NCBI RefSeq assembly: GCF_003937915.1
Contig: NZ_RHUM01000004.1
Span: 161,840 to 225,839, forward strand
DNA: 64,000 bases
Direction: 5' to 3'
Origin: Erwinia sp. 198
Lineage (GTDB): Bacteria > Pseudomonadota > Gammaproteobacteria > Enterobacterales > Enterobacteriaceae
Within the stretch, counting starts at the first letter, position 1. Each line of letters begins with the position of its first letter. Positions 46,708-55,507 of this stretch are shown piece after piece. Under the pieces are notes generated by a model, which made no database searches, was not told where the DNA came from, and saw nothing but the letters and a program-made list of their open reading frames with translations. The translations under genes and the position numbers were made by a program.

Positions 46708-47871
46708 ATGATAAAAGTCCAATCTTCTCTTCAGTATCAACAGGCGCTGGCCAAAACGGTGTTAAAGCAGGATATATCGCGTCCGGCAGCAACGGGTACC
46801 GGCACGGGCGCGGAGGTTCGGGCAAGACCGGTAAACACCCCGCTGGCGGCAGCATCGCTAACCGATTCGCTGGAAGAGATCGGCATGATGTTCAGCGAAA
46901 AAGTAGAGAAAAAAACCAAGGGCCTGAACCGTCGGCAGATTAATACCCAGCATCTGCGCAGCAATCGCGGCGCGGTAGAGCGCATCGAGCGGCTTGGCGA
47001 ACTCTACCAGATGTTGGACGACGAACAGCAGGAGAAGCTGGAGGCACGGCTTGGTGCACTGAAAGGGGTGCTGGAGCGGGAGCCGGATGCGGAGCAGCTG
47101 GTGGCCTCTGTGGACAACGATCCGGCGCGCTGCGATCTGCTGCTGCGGATGACGCTGCGCGAAGCCGATCGCAGCGGCGATATCGCCACCGCCAACGCCG
47201 CTGGCGAGGCGCTGAACAAACTCGACGAGCAGTACGGCGAAAGCGTAAGGGCCGGGCTGAATACGGCTCCGGCCATTGCCAGCTTTACCACCGATCCCAC
47301 GGAAAAGCAGGCGATACGTAATCTCTACTATCACGGCATCGTTAAGCATCAGTCGGCGGCGGTCATGCTGGACAGCCTGCTGGAGCGTTTTGGCCGTGAA
47401 CAGTTTGTACCGGGGCTGCGTACTCTACAGCGCGCGCTCGCGGAGGATATTGCCTCGCTGACGCCTTCACTCTCTTCGCGCTCGCTGCACAAAATCCATG
47501 TTGCCCTGAGCGAGGCGGGGCAGCTGACGCAGATGATCGCTCGCAGCGACAAGATGCTTAACCGGTTACGCAGCGGCGGGAAAATTCCGCTCTCTGCGCT
47601 TGACGGCCTGGCGATGACCCGACGTCTGCTGGGCATCGCGGAAATGGGGCTACAGCCGCGCGATATCACCGCCATCCTGAAAGAGTTCGCGGTCGAACTG
47701 CCGCAGGCGCGGATGCGCTTTCTGAACGGGCTGCTGCCGCTGGTCAACGATATGCTGCCAAAGCTGTGGCGGGATCAGAAAAATCAGCCGGAAGCAGCGA
47801 CGCTGCTGCGCGCTACCATCACCAAACTTGTTAATGAGCAGAACCGCGCGGGAAGTCAGGGAGCGGTATGA
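46708..47871 (+). CDS. hrpJ: T3SS gatekeeper HrpJ (SctW family)
   Basis: This 387-residue protein, counted from the ATG after the hrp box, belongs to the YopN/InvE gatekeeper family. It has a secreted-type N-terminus rich in Ala, Thr and Ser, and then helices with LTDSLEEIGMMFSEKVEKK near residue 50. It controls the order of translocator and effector export and can itself be secreted. It overlaps hrcV by four bases (ATGA). Confidence 0.93.
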   Translation: MIKVQSSLQYQQALAKTVLKQDISRPAATGTGTGAEVRARPVNTPLAAASLTDSLEEIGMMFSEKVEKKTKGLNRRQINTQHLRSNRGAVERIERLGELYQMLDDEQQEKLEARLGALKGVLEREPDAEQLVASVDNDPARCDLLLRMTLREADRSGDIATANAAGEALNKLDEQYGESVRAGLNTAPAIASFTTDPTEKQAIRNLYYHGIVKHQSAAVMLDSLLERFGREQFVPGLRTLQRALAEDIASLTPSLSSRSLHKIHVALSEAGQLTQMIARSDKMLNRLRSGGKIPLSALDGLAMTRRLLGIAEMGLQPRDITAILKEFAVELPQARMRFLNGLLPLVNDMLPKLWRDQKNQPEAATLLRATITKLVNEQNRAGSQGAV

Positions 47872-49976
47872 ACAACCTGTTTTTGATCCTCAACCGCATC
47901 GCGCTGGCGGCCATGCAGCGCTCCGAGATCATCGGCGCGATGTTTGCGCTGGCGATCGTGTTTATGCTGATTATTCCGCTGCCGCTGGGGCTGATCGACG
48001 CACTGATTGCCGTCAATATCTGTCTCTCTTCGCTGCTGGTGGTGCTGGCGATGTATCTGCCCAAGCCGCTGGCGTTTTCCAGCTTTCCGGCAGTGCTGCT
48101 GCTAACCACCATGTTCCGGCTGGCACTATCGATTTCCACCACGCGACAGATCCTGGTGCAGCAGGACGCAGGCCATATCGTGGCCGCTTTTGGCACCTTT
48201 GTGGTCGGCGGCAACCTTGCGGTGGGGATGGTGATGTTCCTGATCCTGACCGTGGTGAACTTCCTGGTAATCACCAAAGGATCGGAAAGGGTAGCGGAAG
48301 TGGCCGCGCGCTTTACGCTGGACGCGATGCCGGGCAAGCAGATGTCGATCGACAGCGATTTGCGCGCGGGCATCATCGATGTGAATACCGCCAAACGCAA
48401 ACGTGTCGATCTGGCGAAAGAGAGCCAGCTGTTCGGCGCAATGGATGGCGCAATGAAGTTTGTAAAAGGCGATGCGATCGCCGGGTTAGTTATCCTCTTT
48501 ATTAACCTGATCGGCGGTTTCAGCATTGGCGTCATGCAGCTGGGAATGCCGGCAGGCGATGCGATGCACACCTATTCGGTGCTGACTATCGGCGACGGCC
48601 TTATTGCGCAAATCCCGGCGCTGCTGATCTCGCTGACGGCCGGGATGATTATCACCCGCGTTTCGTCCGACGGCGACAGCAGCATGGATAACAATATCGG
48701 CCGGGAAATTGCGGAGCAGCTCACCAGCCAGCCCAAAGCCTGGATTTTTTCCTCCCTCGGCATGTTCGGTTTTGCGCTGCTGCCGGGGATGCCGACCGGC
48801 GTCTTTATCGTGCTGGCGCTGCTGACGCTGGCCTCGGGCAGTTTTCAGGTCTGGCGCACAAAAAGAGAGCTGGTAGCCAGCCAGCCGCAGATGGAAAACG
48901 AAGTGATCCCGCCCGAGCTCAACGGCACGGAAGATTTACGCCAGTTCAACCCCACGCGGCCCTACCTGCTGCAATTTCCGGCCAACGCGCGCGGCACGGC
49001 GGAAACGCTGGAGCTGGTACAGGCGATCCGTCGCCTGCGCAACAGCATCGTTTATAACTACGGCTTTACGCTGCCCGCTTTTGATATCGAGTTTCAGGAG
49101 CAGCAGCCCGCCGATGAGTTTCGCTATTCGGTCTACGAGATCCCGCGCGTTATCGGCACCTTTGGCGTAACGACGCCTGCCGTCAGCCGCAGCGAGCATG
49201 AAGCGCTGGCAGGGCAGGAGGGCGTGCAGCCCGGCACGGAGGCCAGAAAAGAAACGACGCTGCTGTGGCTGCCTGCCGATCACGCGGTGCTTCAGGACGA
49301 AAACGTGCCGCGCTGGGGTTTTCACGAGCTGCTGATGAAAAGAATGGAAAATGCCATCCATGCCAGCGCGCCCAACTTTATCGGTCTGCAGGAGACGCGC
49401 GCGCTGATGGGCTGGCTGGAGAGCGAACAGCCCGAGCTGGCGCAGGAGCTCCAGCGGGTGATGCCGATTGCGCGTTTCTCTAACGTGCTGCAAAACCTGG
49501 TGGCGGAACGCATCCCGCTGCGCTCGGTGCGCGCCATTGCTGAAGCGCTGATCGAACACGGTCAGCACGAGCGGGATATCAGCCTGCTGACCGATCTGGT
49601 GCGTATCTCGCTGAAAGAACACATCTGTTATCAGTACGCGCAGGATGATGGCCTGCACGTCTGGCTGCTGACGCCGGAAATGGAAGAGCAGCTGCGCGAC
49701 GCGCTGCGCCAGACGCAGAACGAGGTCTTTTTCGCGCTGCCGCAGGAACAAACGATGGCCATCCTGACCCAGTTGCGCAGCGCCTTTATGCCGGAACAGC
49801 GGGCGTTGGCGGTGCTGCTGGTGGCGCAGGATCTGCGCAGTCCGCTGCGCGGTTTGATTCAGGATGAGTTCCATCAGGTGCCGGTGCTGTCGTTTGCCGA
49901 GCTGCAAACCAACCTGGCGATTAACGTTGTCGGTCGTCTTGAACTGGAGGAGGGCATCGACGCTTTCGATGCCTGA
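47868..49976 (+). CDS. hrcV: T3SS export-gate protein HrcV (SctV)
   Basis: This 702-residue FHIPEP-family protein has about seven membrane segments in the first 330 residues (AMYLPKPLAFSSFPAVLLLT, TMFRLALSISTTRQIL), then a cytoplasmic domain that forms a nonameric ring below the gate (ERIPLRSVRAIAEALIEHG near residue 540). The length is normal for the family. Confidence 0.97.
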   Translation: MNNLFLILNRIALAAMQRSEIIGAMFALAIVFMLIIPLPLGLIDALIAVNICLSSLLVVLAMYLPKPLAFSSFPAVLLLTTMFRLALSISTTRQILVQQDAGHIVAAFGTFVVGGNLAVGMVMFLILTVVNFLVITKGSERVAEVAARFTLDAMPGKQMSIDSDLRAGIIDVNTAKRKRVDLAKESQLFGAMDGAMKFVKGDAIAGLVILFINLIGGFSIGVMQLGMPAGDAMHTYSVLTIGDGLIAQIPALLISLTAGMIITRVSSDGDSSMDNNIGREIAEQLTSQPKAWIFSSLGMFGFALLPGMPTGVFIVLALLTLASGSFQVWRTKRELVASQPQMENEVIPPELNGTEDLRQFNPTRPYLLQFPANARGTAETLELVQAIRRLRNSIVYNYGFTLPAFDIEFQEQQPADEFRYSVYEIPRVIGTFGVTTPAVSRSEHEALAGQEGVQPGTEARKETTLLWLPADHAVLQDENVPRWGFHELLMKRMENAIHASAPNFIGLQETRALMGWLESEQPELAQELQRVMPIARFSNVLQNLVAERIPLRSVRAIAEALIEHGQHERDISLLTDLVRISLKEHICYQYAQDDGLHVWLLTPEMEEQLRDALRQTQNEVFFALPQEQTMAILTQLRSAFMPEQRALAVLLVAQDLRSPLRGLIQDEFHQVPVLSFAELQTNLAINVVGRLELEEGIDAFDA

Positions 49977-49986
49977 GGAGCGGATT

Positions 49987-50883
49987 ATGTTTGAGCTACG
50001 CGTACTCACGGGCCGCCATCAGGGAGCGGCATTGCCGGTCAGCGGCGGGCGCTGGACGCTGGGCCAGAGCGAAGAGGCCGATCTGCAATTAACTGACGAC
50101 GGCGTGGCTTCTCAGCACGCCGCGCTGTGTTTTGAAGACGAGCGCTGGCAGCTGCACGGCATTGAAGGCCAGTTGCGCCAGGCGGAGGGTGAGCCGCTGA
50201 CGTTGCTGGATCCGCTGTCGCCCGATACGCCTTTTGCGCTGGGCGAGGTCTGGCTCTGTCTGGCGCCGGCGGAGCAGCCCTGGGAAGCGATGCGCGCGCC
50301 GCCGCTGCCCGTCGCGCCTGCGGCCGTCGCCGCACCGGTTGCCGCATCCGCGCCCGCGCCTTCGCGCCTTTTTTCTCGCGGTATCCAGGTGCTGTCGGTC
50401 AGCCTGATCCTGCTGCTGAGCTTCACGATTATCAGCTGGATCCTTCAGCCCACCGTGGCGCAGACCTCCACCACGCCTTCCAGCCGCAAAATGCTGGAAA
50501 CCTTACAGGAGGTACGGCCGCCGCTGCTGGCGATGCTGCGCGACCGGGGCCTGACGCCGGGAGTGAAAATCGATATGGATAAAGGACGACTAATCCTCAA
50601 CGGCGAGCTGAGCAAAGAGCGGTTACAGATCCTCGACAGGATGCTGACGCGCTTTCAGGCGCAGTATAACGTGCTGCCGCAGCTGGTTAACCATACGCGA
50701 CTGCGCAGCGCGAAGCTGCCTTTCCGCATCGTGCAGATCACCACCGGCAAGCGGGCTAACGTAGTGACGGACGGCGGCGAGCGGCTGTTTGTCGGCGATC
50801 AGGTTGGCGATTTGCGGCTGGTGGCGATCACCTCCAGCGAAGTTGAATTCGCCGGTCGGGAAAAGATAAAGGTGAACTGGTGA
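49987..50883 (+). CDS. hrpQ: T3SS inner-membrane ring protein HrpQ (SctD)
   Basis: This 298-residue protein has an N-terminal FHA-like domain (FELRVLTGRHQGAALPVSGG), one membrane segment near residues 135-155, and a periplasmic part with a ring-building domain (LTPGVKIDMDKGRLILNGEL). The start at 49987 follows GAGGAG; upstream in-frame codons lie inside hrcV and are rejected. The stop overlaps the hrcN GTG start. Confidence 0.93.
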   Translation: MFELRVLTGRHQGAALPVSGGRWTLGQSEEADLQLTDDGVASQHAALCFEDERWQLHGIEGQLRQAEGEPLTLLDPLSPDTPFALGEVWLCLAPAEQPWEAMRAPPLPVAPAAVAAPVAASAPAPSRLFSRGIQVLSVSLILLLSFTIISWILQPTVAQTSTTPSSRKMLETLQEVRPPLLAMLRDRGLTPGVKIDMDKGRLILNGELSKERLQILDRMLTRFQAQYNVLPQLVNHTRLRSAKLPFRIVQITTGKRANVVTDGGERLFVGDQVGDLRLVAITSSEVEFAGREKIKVNW

Positions 50884-52241
50884 AGTCTGATTTTCCTCTG
50901 CTTGACGACTGGTTTGCCGCCCATCAGCAGCGGCTGGCGCGCTTCTCGCCGGTGGCTATTTACGGGCGCATCACCGGCATCAGCGGCATTCTGCTGGAGA
51001 GCAGCCTGCCGGGCGCCCGCATTGGCGATCTCTGCCAGATTGAGGGCAAAAACAATACGCGGGTGCTGGCGGAAGTGGTGGGATTTAACCCTCAGCACAC
51101 GCTGCTTTCCGCCTTAGGCCAGCTGGACGGCATCGCCCAGGGCGCCCGCGTGACGCCGCTGTTTCTGCCGCACAGCATCCGCGTGTCGCAGCAGTTGCTG
51201 GGCAGCGTGCTGGACGGCTTTGGTCGCCCGATTGAAGCGGGCAGCGTCAGCGCGTTTGCGTTGCCGGGCGAAGCGGACGATGTCAAACCGGTGCTGGGCG
51301 ATGCGCCGCCGCCGACGGCCCGTCCCAGGATCGACACGCCGTTGCCGACCGGGATGCGCGCCATCGACGGGCTGCTGACGCTGGGCGTCGGCCAGCGCGT
51401 GGGTATTTTCGCGGGCGCAGGCTGCGGCAAAACCACGCTGCTGGCCGAACTGGCGCGCAATACGCCGTGCGACGTGATTGTGTTTGGTCTGATAGGCGAG
51501 CGCGGCCGCGAACTGCGTGAGTTTCTTGACCATGAGCTGGATAGCGAGCTGCGCAGCCGCACGGTGCTGCTGTGCGCCACCTCCGATCGCAGCAGCATGG
51601 AGCGCGCCCGCGCGGCTTTTACCGCTACCGCCATCGCCGAAGCCTTTCGCGACCAGGGCAAAAGCGTGCTGCTAATCCTGGACTCCCTGACCCGTTTCGC
51701 CCGTGCGCAGCGTGAAATCGGCCTGGCGCTGGGCGAACCGCCGGGACGCGGCGGCCTGCCGCCCTCGGTCTATACGCTGCTGCCAACCCTGCTTGAACGC
51801 GCCGGACAAACCACTACCGGCGCGATCACCGCGCTCTATTCGGTGCTGATTGAGCAGGATTCGATGAACGATCCGGTCGCGGACGAGGTGCGCTCGCTGA
51901 TTGACGGCCATATCGTGCTGACGCGCAAGCTGGCGGAGCGCGGTCATTATCCGGCTATCGACATTCTTGCCAGCCTCAGCCGCACCATGAGCAACGTGGT
52001 GGCGCGCCAGCAGATTAAAGAGGCAACTTCCGTGCGCCAGCTGATGGCGGCCTGGCAGCAGGTGGAAATGCTGATCCGGCTGGGCGAATACCAGCCGGGC
52101 AACGACAGCCTGACGGATGCGGCGGTAGAGGCGCAGGCGGCCATCAACGGCTATCTGCAGCAGGCGATGCGCGCGCCGTCCGGTTTCGAGCAGACCTGTT
52201 TTCAGCTGTCAGAGGTGAGCCGCTATGCGCCGTCACGTTAA
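50880..52241 (+). CDS. hrcN: T3SS ATPase HrcN (SctN)
   Basis: This 453-residue hexameric ATPase unfolds and feeds substrates to the gate. The Walker A motif GAGCGKTT is at residues 179-186, Walker B is in SVLLILDSLTRFARAQREIG, and GEPPGRGGLPPSVYTLLP is the signature of rotary-type secretion ATPases. The start is GTG, overlapping hrpQ. The 3' end overlaps hrpO by 17 bases. Confidence 0.97.
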   Translation: MKSDFPLLDDWFAAHQQRLARFSPVAIYGRITGISGILLESSLPGARIGDLCQIEGKNNTRVLAEVVGFNPQHTLLSALGQLDGIAQGARVTPLFLPHSIRVSQQLLGSVLDGFGRPIEAGSVSAFALPGEADDVKPVLGDAPPPTARPRIDTPLPTGMRAIDGLLTLGVGQRVGIFAGAGCGKTTLLAELARNTPCDVIVFGLIGERGRELREFLDHELDSELRSRTVLLCATSDRSSMERARAAFTATAIAEAFRDQGKSVLLILDSLTRFARAQREIGLALGEPPGRGGLPPSVYTLLPTLLERAGQTTTGAITALYSVLIEQDSMNDPVADEVRSLIDGHIVLTRKLAERGHYPAIDILASLSRTMSNVVARQQIKEATSVRQLMAAWQQVEMLIRLGEYQPGNDSLTDAAVEAQAAINGYLQQAMRAPSGFEQTCFQLSEVSRYAPSR

Positions 52242-52686
52242 TCCGGAACCGGAGCCGGTTGCCGACGTCGCCGCCGTTGAGCTGCGGCGCACGCTGGATC
52301 TGCTGCTGCCGATCCGCCGTCAGCGGCTGAACCGCAGCGAAAGACAGCAGCGCGAGCAGGAGCAGACGCTGCGCCAGCTGGAGACGCAAACGGATCGGGC
52401 CGGCGAACAGCTGAACGAGCGGCGGCAGGGCTATCAGCAGCTGAGAGCGGGTTTCGCGGCGCAAAACTGCGGCGTCCGTCAGGCCTGCTATCTGCTGGAA
52501 CGCGCCCTCGAACAGGAGCAGCAGGCGCTGAAAAAGGTGCACAGCGGACAGCTGAAGCTGCACGAGCTGACCCAGGCTCAGCATGACCAGCAGCAGCGCG
52601 TCGAGGCGGCGCGTCAGGAGACGCGGCAGCGACAGCGCGACGTGGAGAAACTGGAATTTTTACTACAGCAGGAGGTAAGCGAATGA
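52225..52686 (+). CDS. hrpO: T3SS stalk protein HrpO (SctO)
   Basis: This 153-residue protein is nearly all coiled coil, rich in Gln, Glu, Arg and Leu (RSERQQREQEQTLRQLETQT). The equivalents YscO, FliJ and HrpO form the central stalk linking the ATPase to the export gate. It overlaps hrcN and hrpP. Confidence 0.92.
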   Translation: MRRHVNPEPEPVADVAAVELRRTLDLLLPIRRQRLNRSERQQREQEQTLRQLETQTDRAGEQLNERRQGYQQLRAGFAAQNCGVRQACYLLERALEQEQQALKKVHSGQLKLHELTQAQHDQQQRVEAARQETRQRQRDVEKLEFLLQQEVSE

Positions 52687-53285
52687 TTACCCTTTCCGCA
52701 CAGAGACAGGCGGCGCGGCTGCAACAGCAGCACGATCTCCAGCGCCAGACAACGGAACGTCACAGGGAGCAGCGCGGCGAAGCGCGCATCGCGCAGCGTA
52801 AAGAGAAGCCTGCCGACGACGGTGAAAAGGTTGCGCTACGCCGCGAGCCGCGCAGGCCCTCGCGTGAAGAAGATGCCTTGTTCAGCGAACTGCTGGAAGA
52901 GGGCGAGAGGCCGTTTACGCCGCCGCCTTTCAGCCAGTCTGATTCTCAGCAGCAGGGCTTTGCGCAGCTGGATGAAAGCAGCGCTTACGGCGCACCGCCC
53001 GCAATGGCGATGTGGCAGGAAATCGAGACGGATCTGCTCGCCGCCACGGAGCAGCGCCCGCCCGCTGAGATGACGCTGACGCTGCTATTGCCGAAGCTGG
53101 GCCACGTCGACGCCCGCTTTTCCGCGCTGGCCGCAGGCGGTTGGGATATCGCCCTGCAGCTGCAGCCCGCCGCCTGGCGCGTCCTGCTGCCGCATCAGGA
53201 GCGCTGCCGTCTGTCGCTGCGTCAGCGCATGGCCTGTCAGGTACGGCTGCGTTTTGAACGACGCTCGTCGGAGCCGGAAGCATGA
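52683..53285 (+). CDS. hrpP: T3SS substrate-specificity/needle-length protein HrpP (SctP)
   Basis: This 200-residue protein has a charged, Gln/Arg-rich first half. The second half has the SctP-type C-terminal domain (EMTLTLLLPKLGHVDARFSA, then RCRLSLRQRMACQVRLRF) that acts with HrcU in switching export. It overlaps both neighbours by four bases. Confidence 0.9.
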   Translation: MITLSAQRQAARLQQQHDLQRQTTERHREQRGEARIAQRKEKPADDGEKVALRREPRRPSREEDALFSELLEEGERPFTPPPFSQSDSQQQGFAQLDESSAYGAPPAMAMWQEIETDLLAATEQRPPAEMTLTLLLPKLGHVDARFSALAAGGWDIALQLQPAAWRVLLPHQERCRLSLRQRMACQVRLRFERRSSEPEA

Positions 53286-54301
53286 ACAGGCTGTCGCTAA
53301 AAAAACTCAGTAAACAGGCCACGCGGCTGCGCGGGCAAATTGGCGCGGGCTGTTTTTATCCCTGGCAGCTGGCCGGTGAACCCGGCGTGCTGCGTCTGGC
53401 GCTGGCTGACGACTATCAGCCCGGCGAAATGAGCGTCTGGCAGTGCGAAGCTGGCACGTTGGCGTTGACCGACGCGCAGGCGGTGCTGTCGCTGATGGCC
53501 GCCACGCCTACTTTTGCCCTGCCTGCATCCGCGCCGGAACAAAGCTGGTACTGGCCGTGGTGGCAAAGTCAACTTTCTGGCGAACTTCTGGCGCTGTTCG
53601 GCCACATAGCTGTAACGGAAGAAAAAGCAGCGGGCGAATTTCTGCTGGTGATGACGCTGACATGGGGAGACAGAGAGGCGCGCAGCCTGCTGGCGCTCTC
53701 TGCCGACACCCTGTCGCGTCTTCTGAGCAAACCCGGCTGGCAGCGAGAGGCCATGCCGCTGCCGTCCGATTTACCACTGGCTTTGCCGCTGATTATCGGC
53801 GAAGTCGAGCTGTCGCCAGGCGCGCTGAAGCGCGGTGATGTGGTGCTGCCGCCGCAGCCTTTTTTTGCCCCGGACGGGCGTGGAACGATCCGCTGCGCCG
53901 GGCGTTTGCTGCACGGAGAGTTGCGGATAACGCCCGGTACGACGGCTCATTTTTATCTTAGCGAGATGGAGAACGATGACGTGACTTTGCCCCCTGACGA
54001 GTTTGAGCAGCCGATCACCCCCGATCCCCAGTGGGACGAGGGATCGACGACGGAAGCCACGGATTTCTCCGTACTGCCGCTGGCGCTGTCGGTACGCTGC
54101 GGCCAGCTGCAGCTGACGCTGGGAGAACTCTCTGCCCTCGCTCCGGGCGCGACGGTGATGATCGATAACGTGACGCCCGGCGAAGCGCTGCTCTGCCACG
54201 GCGACTATGCGATAGCGAAAGGCGAGCTGGTCGACGTGGAGGGCCGCCTTGGCCTGCAAATCACCCGGATGCTGCCGGGCCACAACCCGCTGGCGCGGTA
54301 A
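53282..54301 (+). CDS. hrcQ: T3SS sorting-platform protein HrcQ (SctQ), unsplit form
   Basis: This 339-residue cytoplasmic C-ring protein has two SpoA domains near the C-terminus (about residues 170-230 and 255-335, the last with [20 protein letters not shown]). In Pseudomonas syringae the gene is split into hrcQA and hrcQB; here it is one frame. An in-frame GTG at 53981 preceded by GGAG could give a separate C-terminal fragment. Confidence 0.93.
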   Translation: MNRLSLKKLSKQATRLRGQIGAGCFYPWQLAGEPGVLRLALADDYQPGEMSVWQCEAGTLALTDAQAVLSLMAATPTFALPASAPEQSWYWPWWQSQLSGELLALFGHIAVTEEKAAGEFLLVMTLTWGDREARSLLALSADTLSRLLSKPGWQREAMPLPSDLPLALPLIIGEVELSPGALKRGDVVLPPQPFFAPDGRGTIRCAGRLLHGELRITPGTTAHFYLSEMENDDVTLPPDEFEQPITPDPQWDEGSTTEATDFSVLPLALSVRCGQLQLTLGELSALAPGATVMIDNVTPGEALLCHGDYAIAKGELVDVEGRLGLQITRMLPGHNPLAR

Positions 54302-54305
54302 ACGC

Positions 54306-54959
54306 ATGGATGCTTTATCGCTGAACCCGATGACGCTGGCGCTGTTTCTTGGCGCGCTGTCGCTGGTGCCGATTTTAATGATTGTCTGCACCTGCTTTTT
54401 AAAAATCTCTATGGTGCTGATGCTGACCCGCAACGCGATGGGCGTGCAGCAGGTGCCACCCAATATGGCGATTTACGGTATCGCGCTGGCCGCCTCGCTG
54501 TTTGTAATGGCGCCGGTTTTCAATGAAATCAGCCAGCGGGTAAAAACGGTGCCGATTGACACTCAGTCCGCGGAGCGGCTCGACTATACGGTCAGCAACG
54601 GCGCGGAGCCGCTGAAGCGCTTTATGGTGAAGAATACTGACCCGGATATTTTGATCCACCTACAGGAAAACGCGCAGCGCATGTGGCCAAAAGAGATGTC
54701 GGCCACGGTATCTCACGACAGCCCGCTGCTGCTAATCCCCTCGTTTGTTTTGTCGGAGCTGCAAAACGGCTTCAAAATCGGCTTTCTGATTTTTATCCCC
54801 TTTATCGTGGTAGATCTGATCGTCTCCAACGTGCTGCTGGCGCTGGGGATGCAGATGGTGTCACCCATGACCATTTCGCTGCCGCTGAAAATTCTGCTGT
54901 TTGTGCTGGTCAGCGGCTGGACGCGGCTGCTCGACGGCCTGTTTTACAGCTATCTGTGA
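54306..54959 (+). CDS. hrcR: T3SS export-gate protein HrcR (SctR)
   Basis: This 217-residue FliP-family protein has four membrane segments. Landmarks are [20 protein letters not shown] near residue 22, [20 protein letters not shown] near 158, and [15 protein letters not shown]. The start ATG at 54306 is 4 bases after the hrcQ stop; an earlier in-frame start lies inside hrcQ. Confidence 0.97.
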   Translation: MDALSLNPMTLALFLGALSLVPILMIVCTCFLKISMVLMLTRNAMGVQQVPPNMAIYGIALAASLFVMAPVFNEISQRVKTVPIDTQSAERLDYTVSNGAEPLKRFMVKNTDPDILIHLQENAQRMWPKEMSATVSHDSPLLLIPSFVLSELQNGFKIGFLIFIPFIVVDLIVSNVLLALGMQMVSPMTISLPLKILLFVLVSGWTRLLDGLFYSYL

Positions 54960-54966
54960 GGGAAAA

Positions 54967-55227
54967 ATGGATATCCTGACCCTTTTCCGCCAGGCGATGC
55001 TGCTGGTGGTGATCCTTTCCGCGCCGCCGCTGATCGTGGCGGTGATCGTCGGCGTCATCGTCTCGCTGCTGCAGGCGGTGATGCAGCTTCAGGATCAGAC
55101 GCTGCCTTTCGCCATTAAGCTGGTGGCGGTGGGCGTCGCGCTGGCGCTGACCGGCCGCTGGATCGGCGTGGAGCTGACCGAACTCACGCAAAGCGCCTTT
55201 GCCATGATGCCTAACGTAAGGTACTAA
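54967..55227 (+). CDS. hrcS: T3SS export-gate protein HrcS (SctS)
   Basis: This 86-residue FliQ-family protein has two membrane hairpin helices (LLVVILSAPPLIVAVIVGVI, then FAIKLVAVGVALALTGRWIG). GAGGG lies just before the ATG. It is the last gene before a terminator and an inserted 2.4 kb block that separates it from hrcT. Confidence 0.96.
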   Translation: MDILTLFRQAMLLVVILSAPPLIVAVIVGVIVSLLQAVMQLQDQTLPFAIKLVAVGVALALTGRWIGVELTELTQSAFAMMPNVRY

Positions 55228-55249
55228 GAAGCTAACGTTAAAAAAAATA

Positions 55250-55274
55250 AACCCGCCGGATTGGCGGGTTGTTG
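55250..55274 (+). terminator. Terminator-like hairpin after hrcS
   Basis: AACCCGCC / GGCGGGTT is an 8-base-pair stem with a 5-base loop, followed by GTTGTTA. On the minus strand the hairpin is followed by a T-rich run (TTATTTTTTTAA), so it terminates well in that direction too and closes the inserted block. Confidence 0.75.
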
Positions 55275-55507
55275 TTACAGGGTAAAAGCCAGGTTTATTC
55301 ACGCGACTGCTCTGGTCATCAGACGCTGTGAACGCCTCTGTCAGCAGCTTCATTGCCGTTATTTGGCGCGCCGCGACAGCTTCGCCGTCAGGGAACGAAG
55401 TGTGCGTAAGTAGCTGTTGCAGCTCGTCCTCAACATGAACTTTACTGCCGCTGCCTTTTACCGTAGCGCCATTGATGTTGGCCCGGTCATAAAAACCGGG
55501 CTGACAG
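55271..55507 (-). pseudogene. Protein-like remnant downstream of the tailspike-like gene
   Basis: A minus-strand frame different from that of the neighbouring gene reads naturally from about 55500 to 55271 (YDRANINGATVKGSGSKVHV, EDELQQLLTHTSFPDGEAVA, ARQITAMKLLTEAFTASDD). It has no start codon with a ribosome site and runs on into antisense hrcS without a proper stop. It is probably a fragment carried in with the inserted block. Confidence 0.4.

Noticed and set aside
54910..55353. 147-codon minus-strand frame over hrcS
   Set aside because: Its body is antisense to hrcS; only the first part overlaps the possible remnant listed separately.
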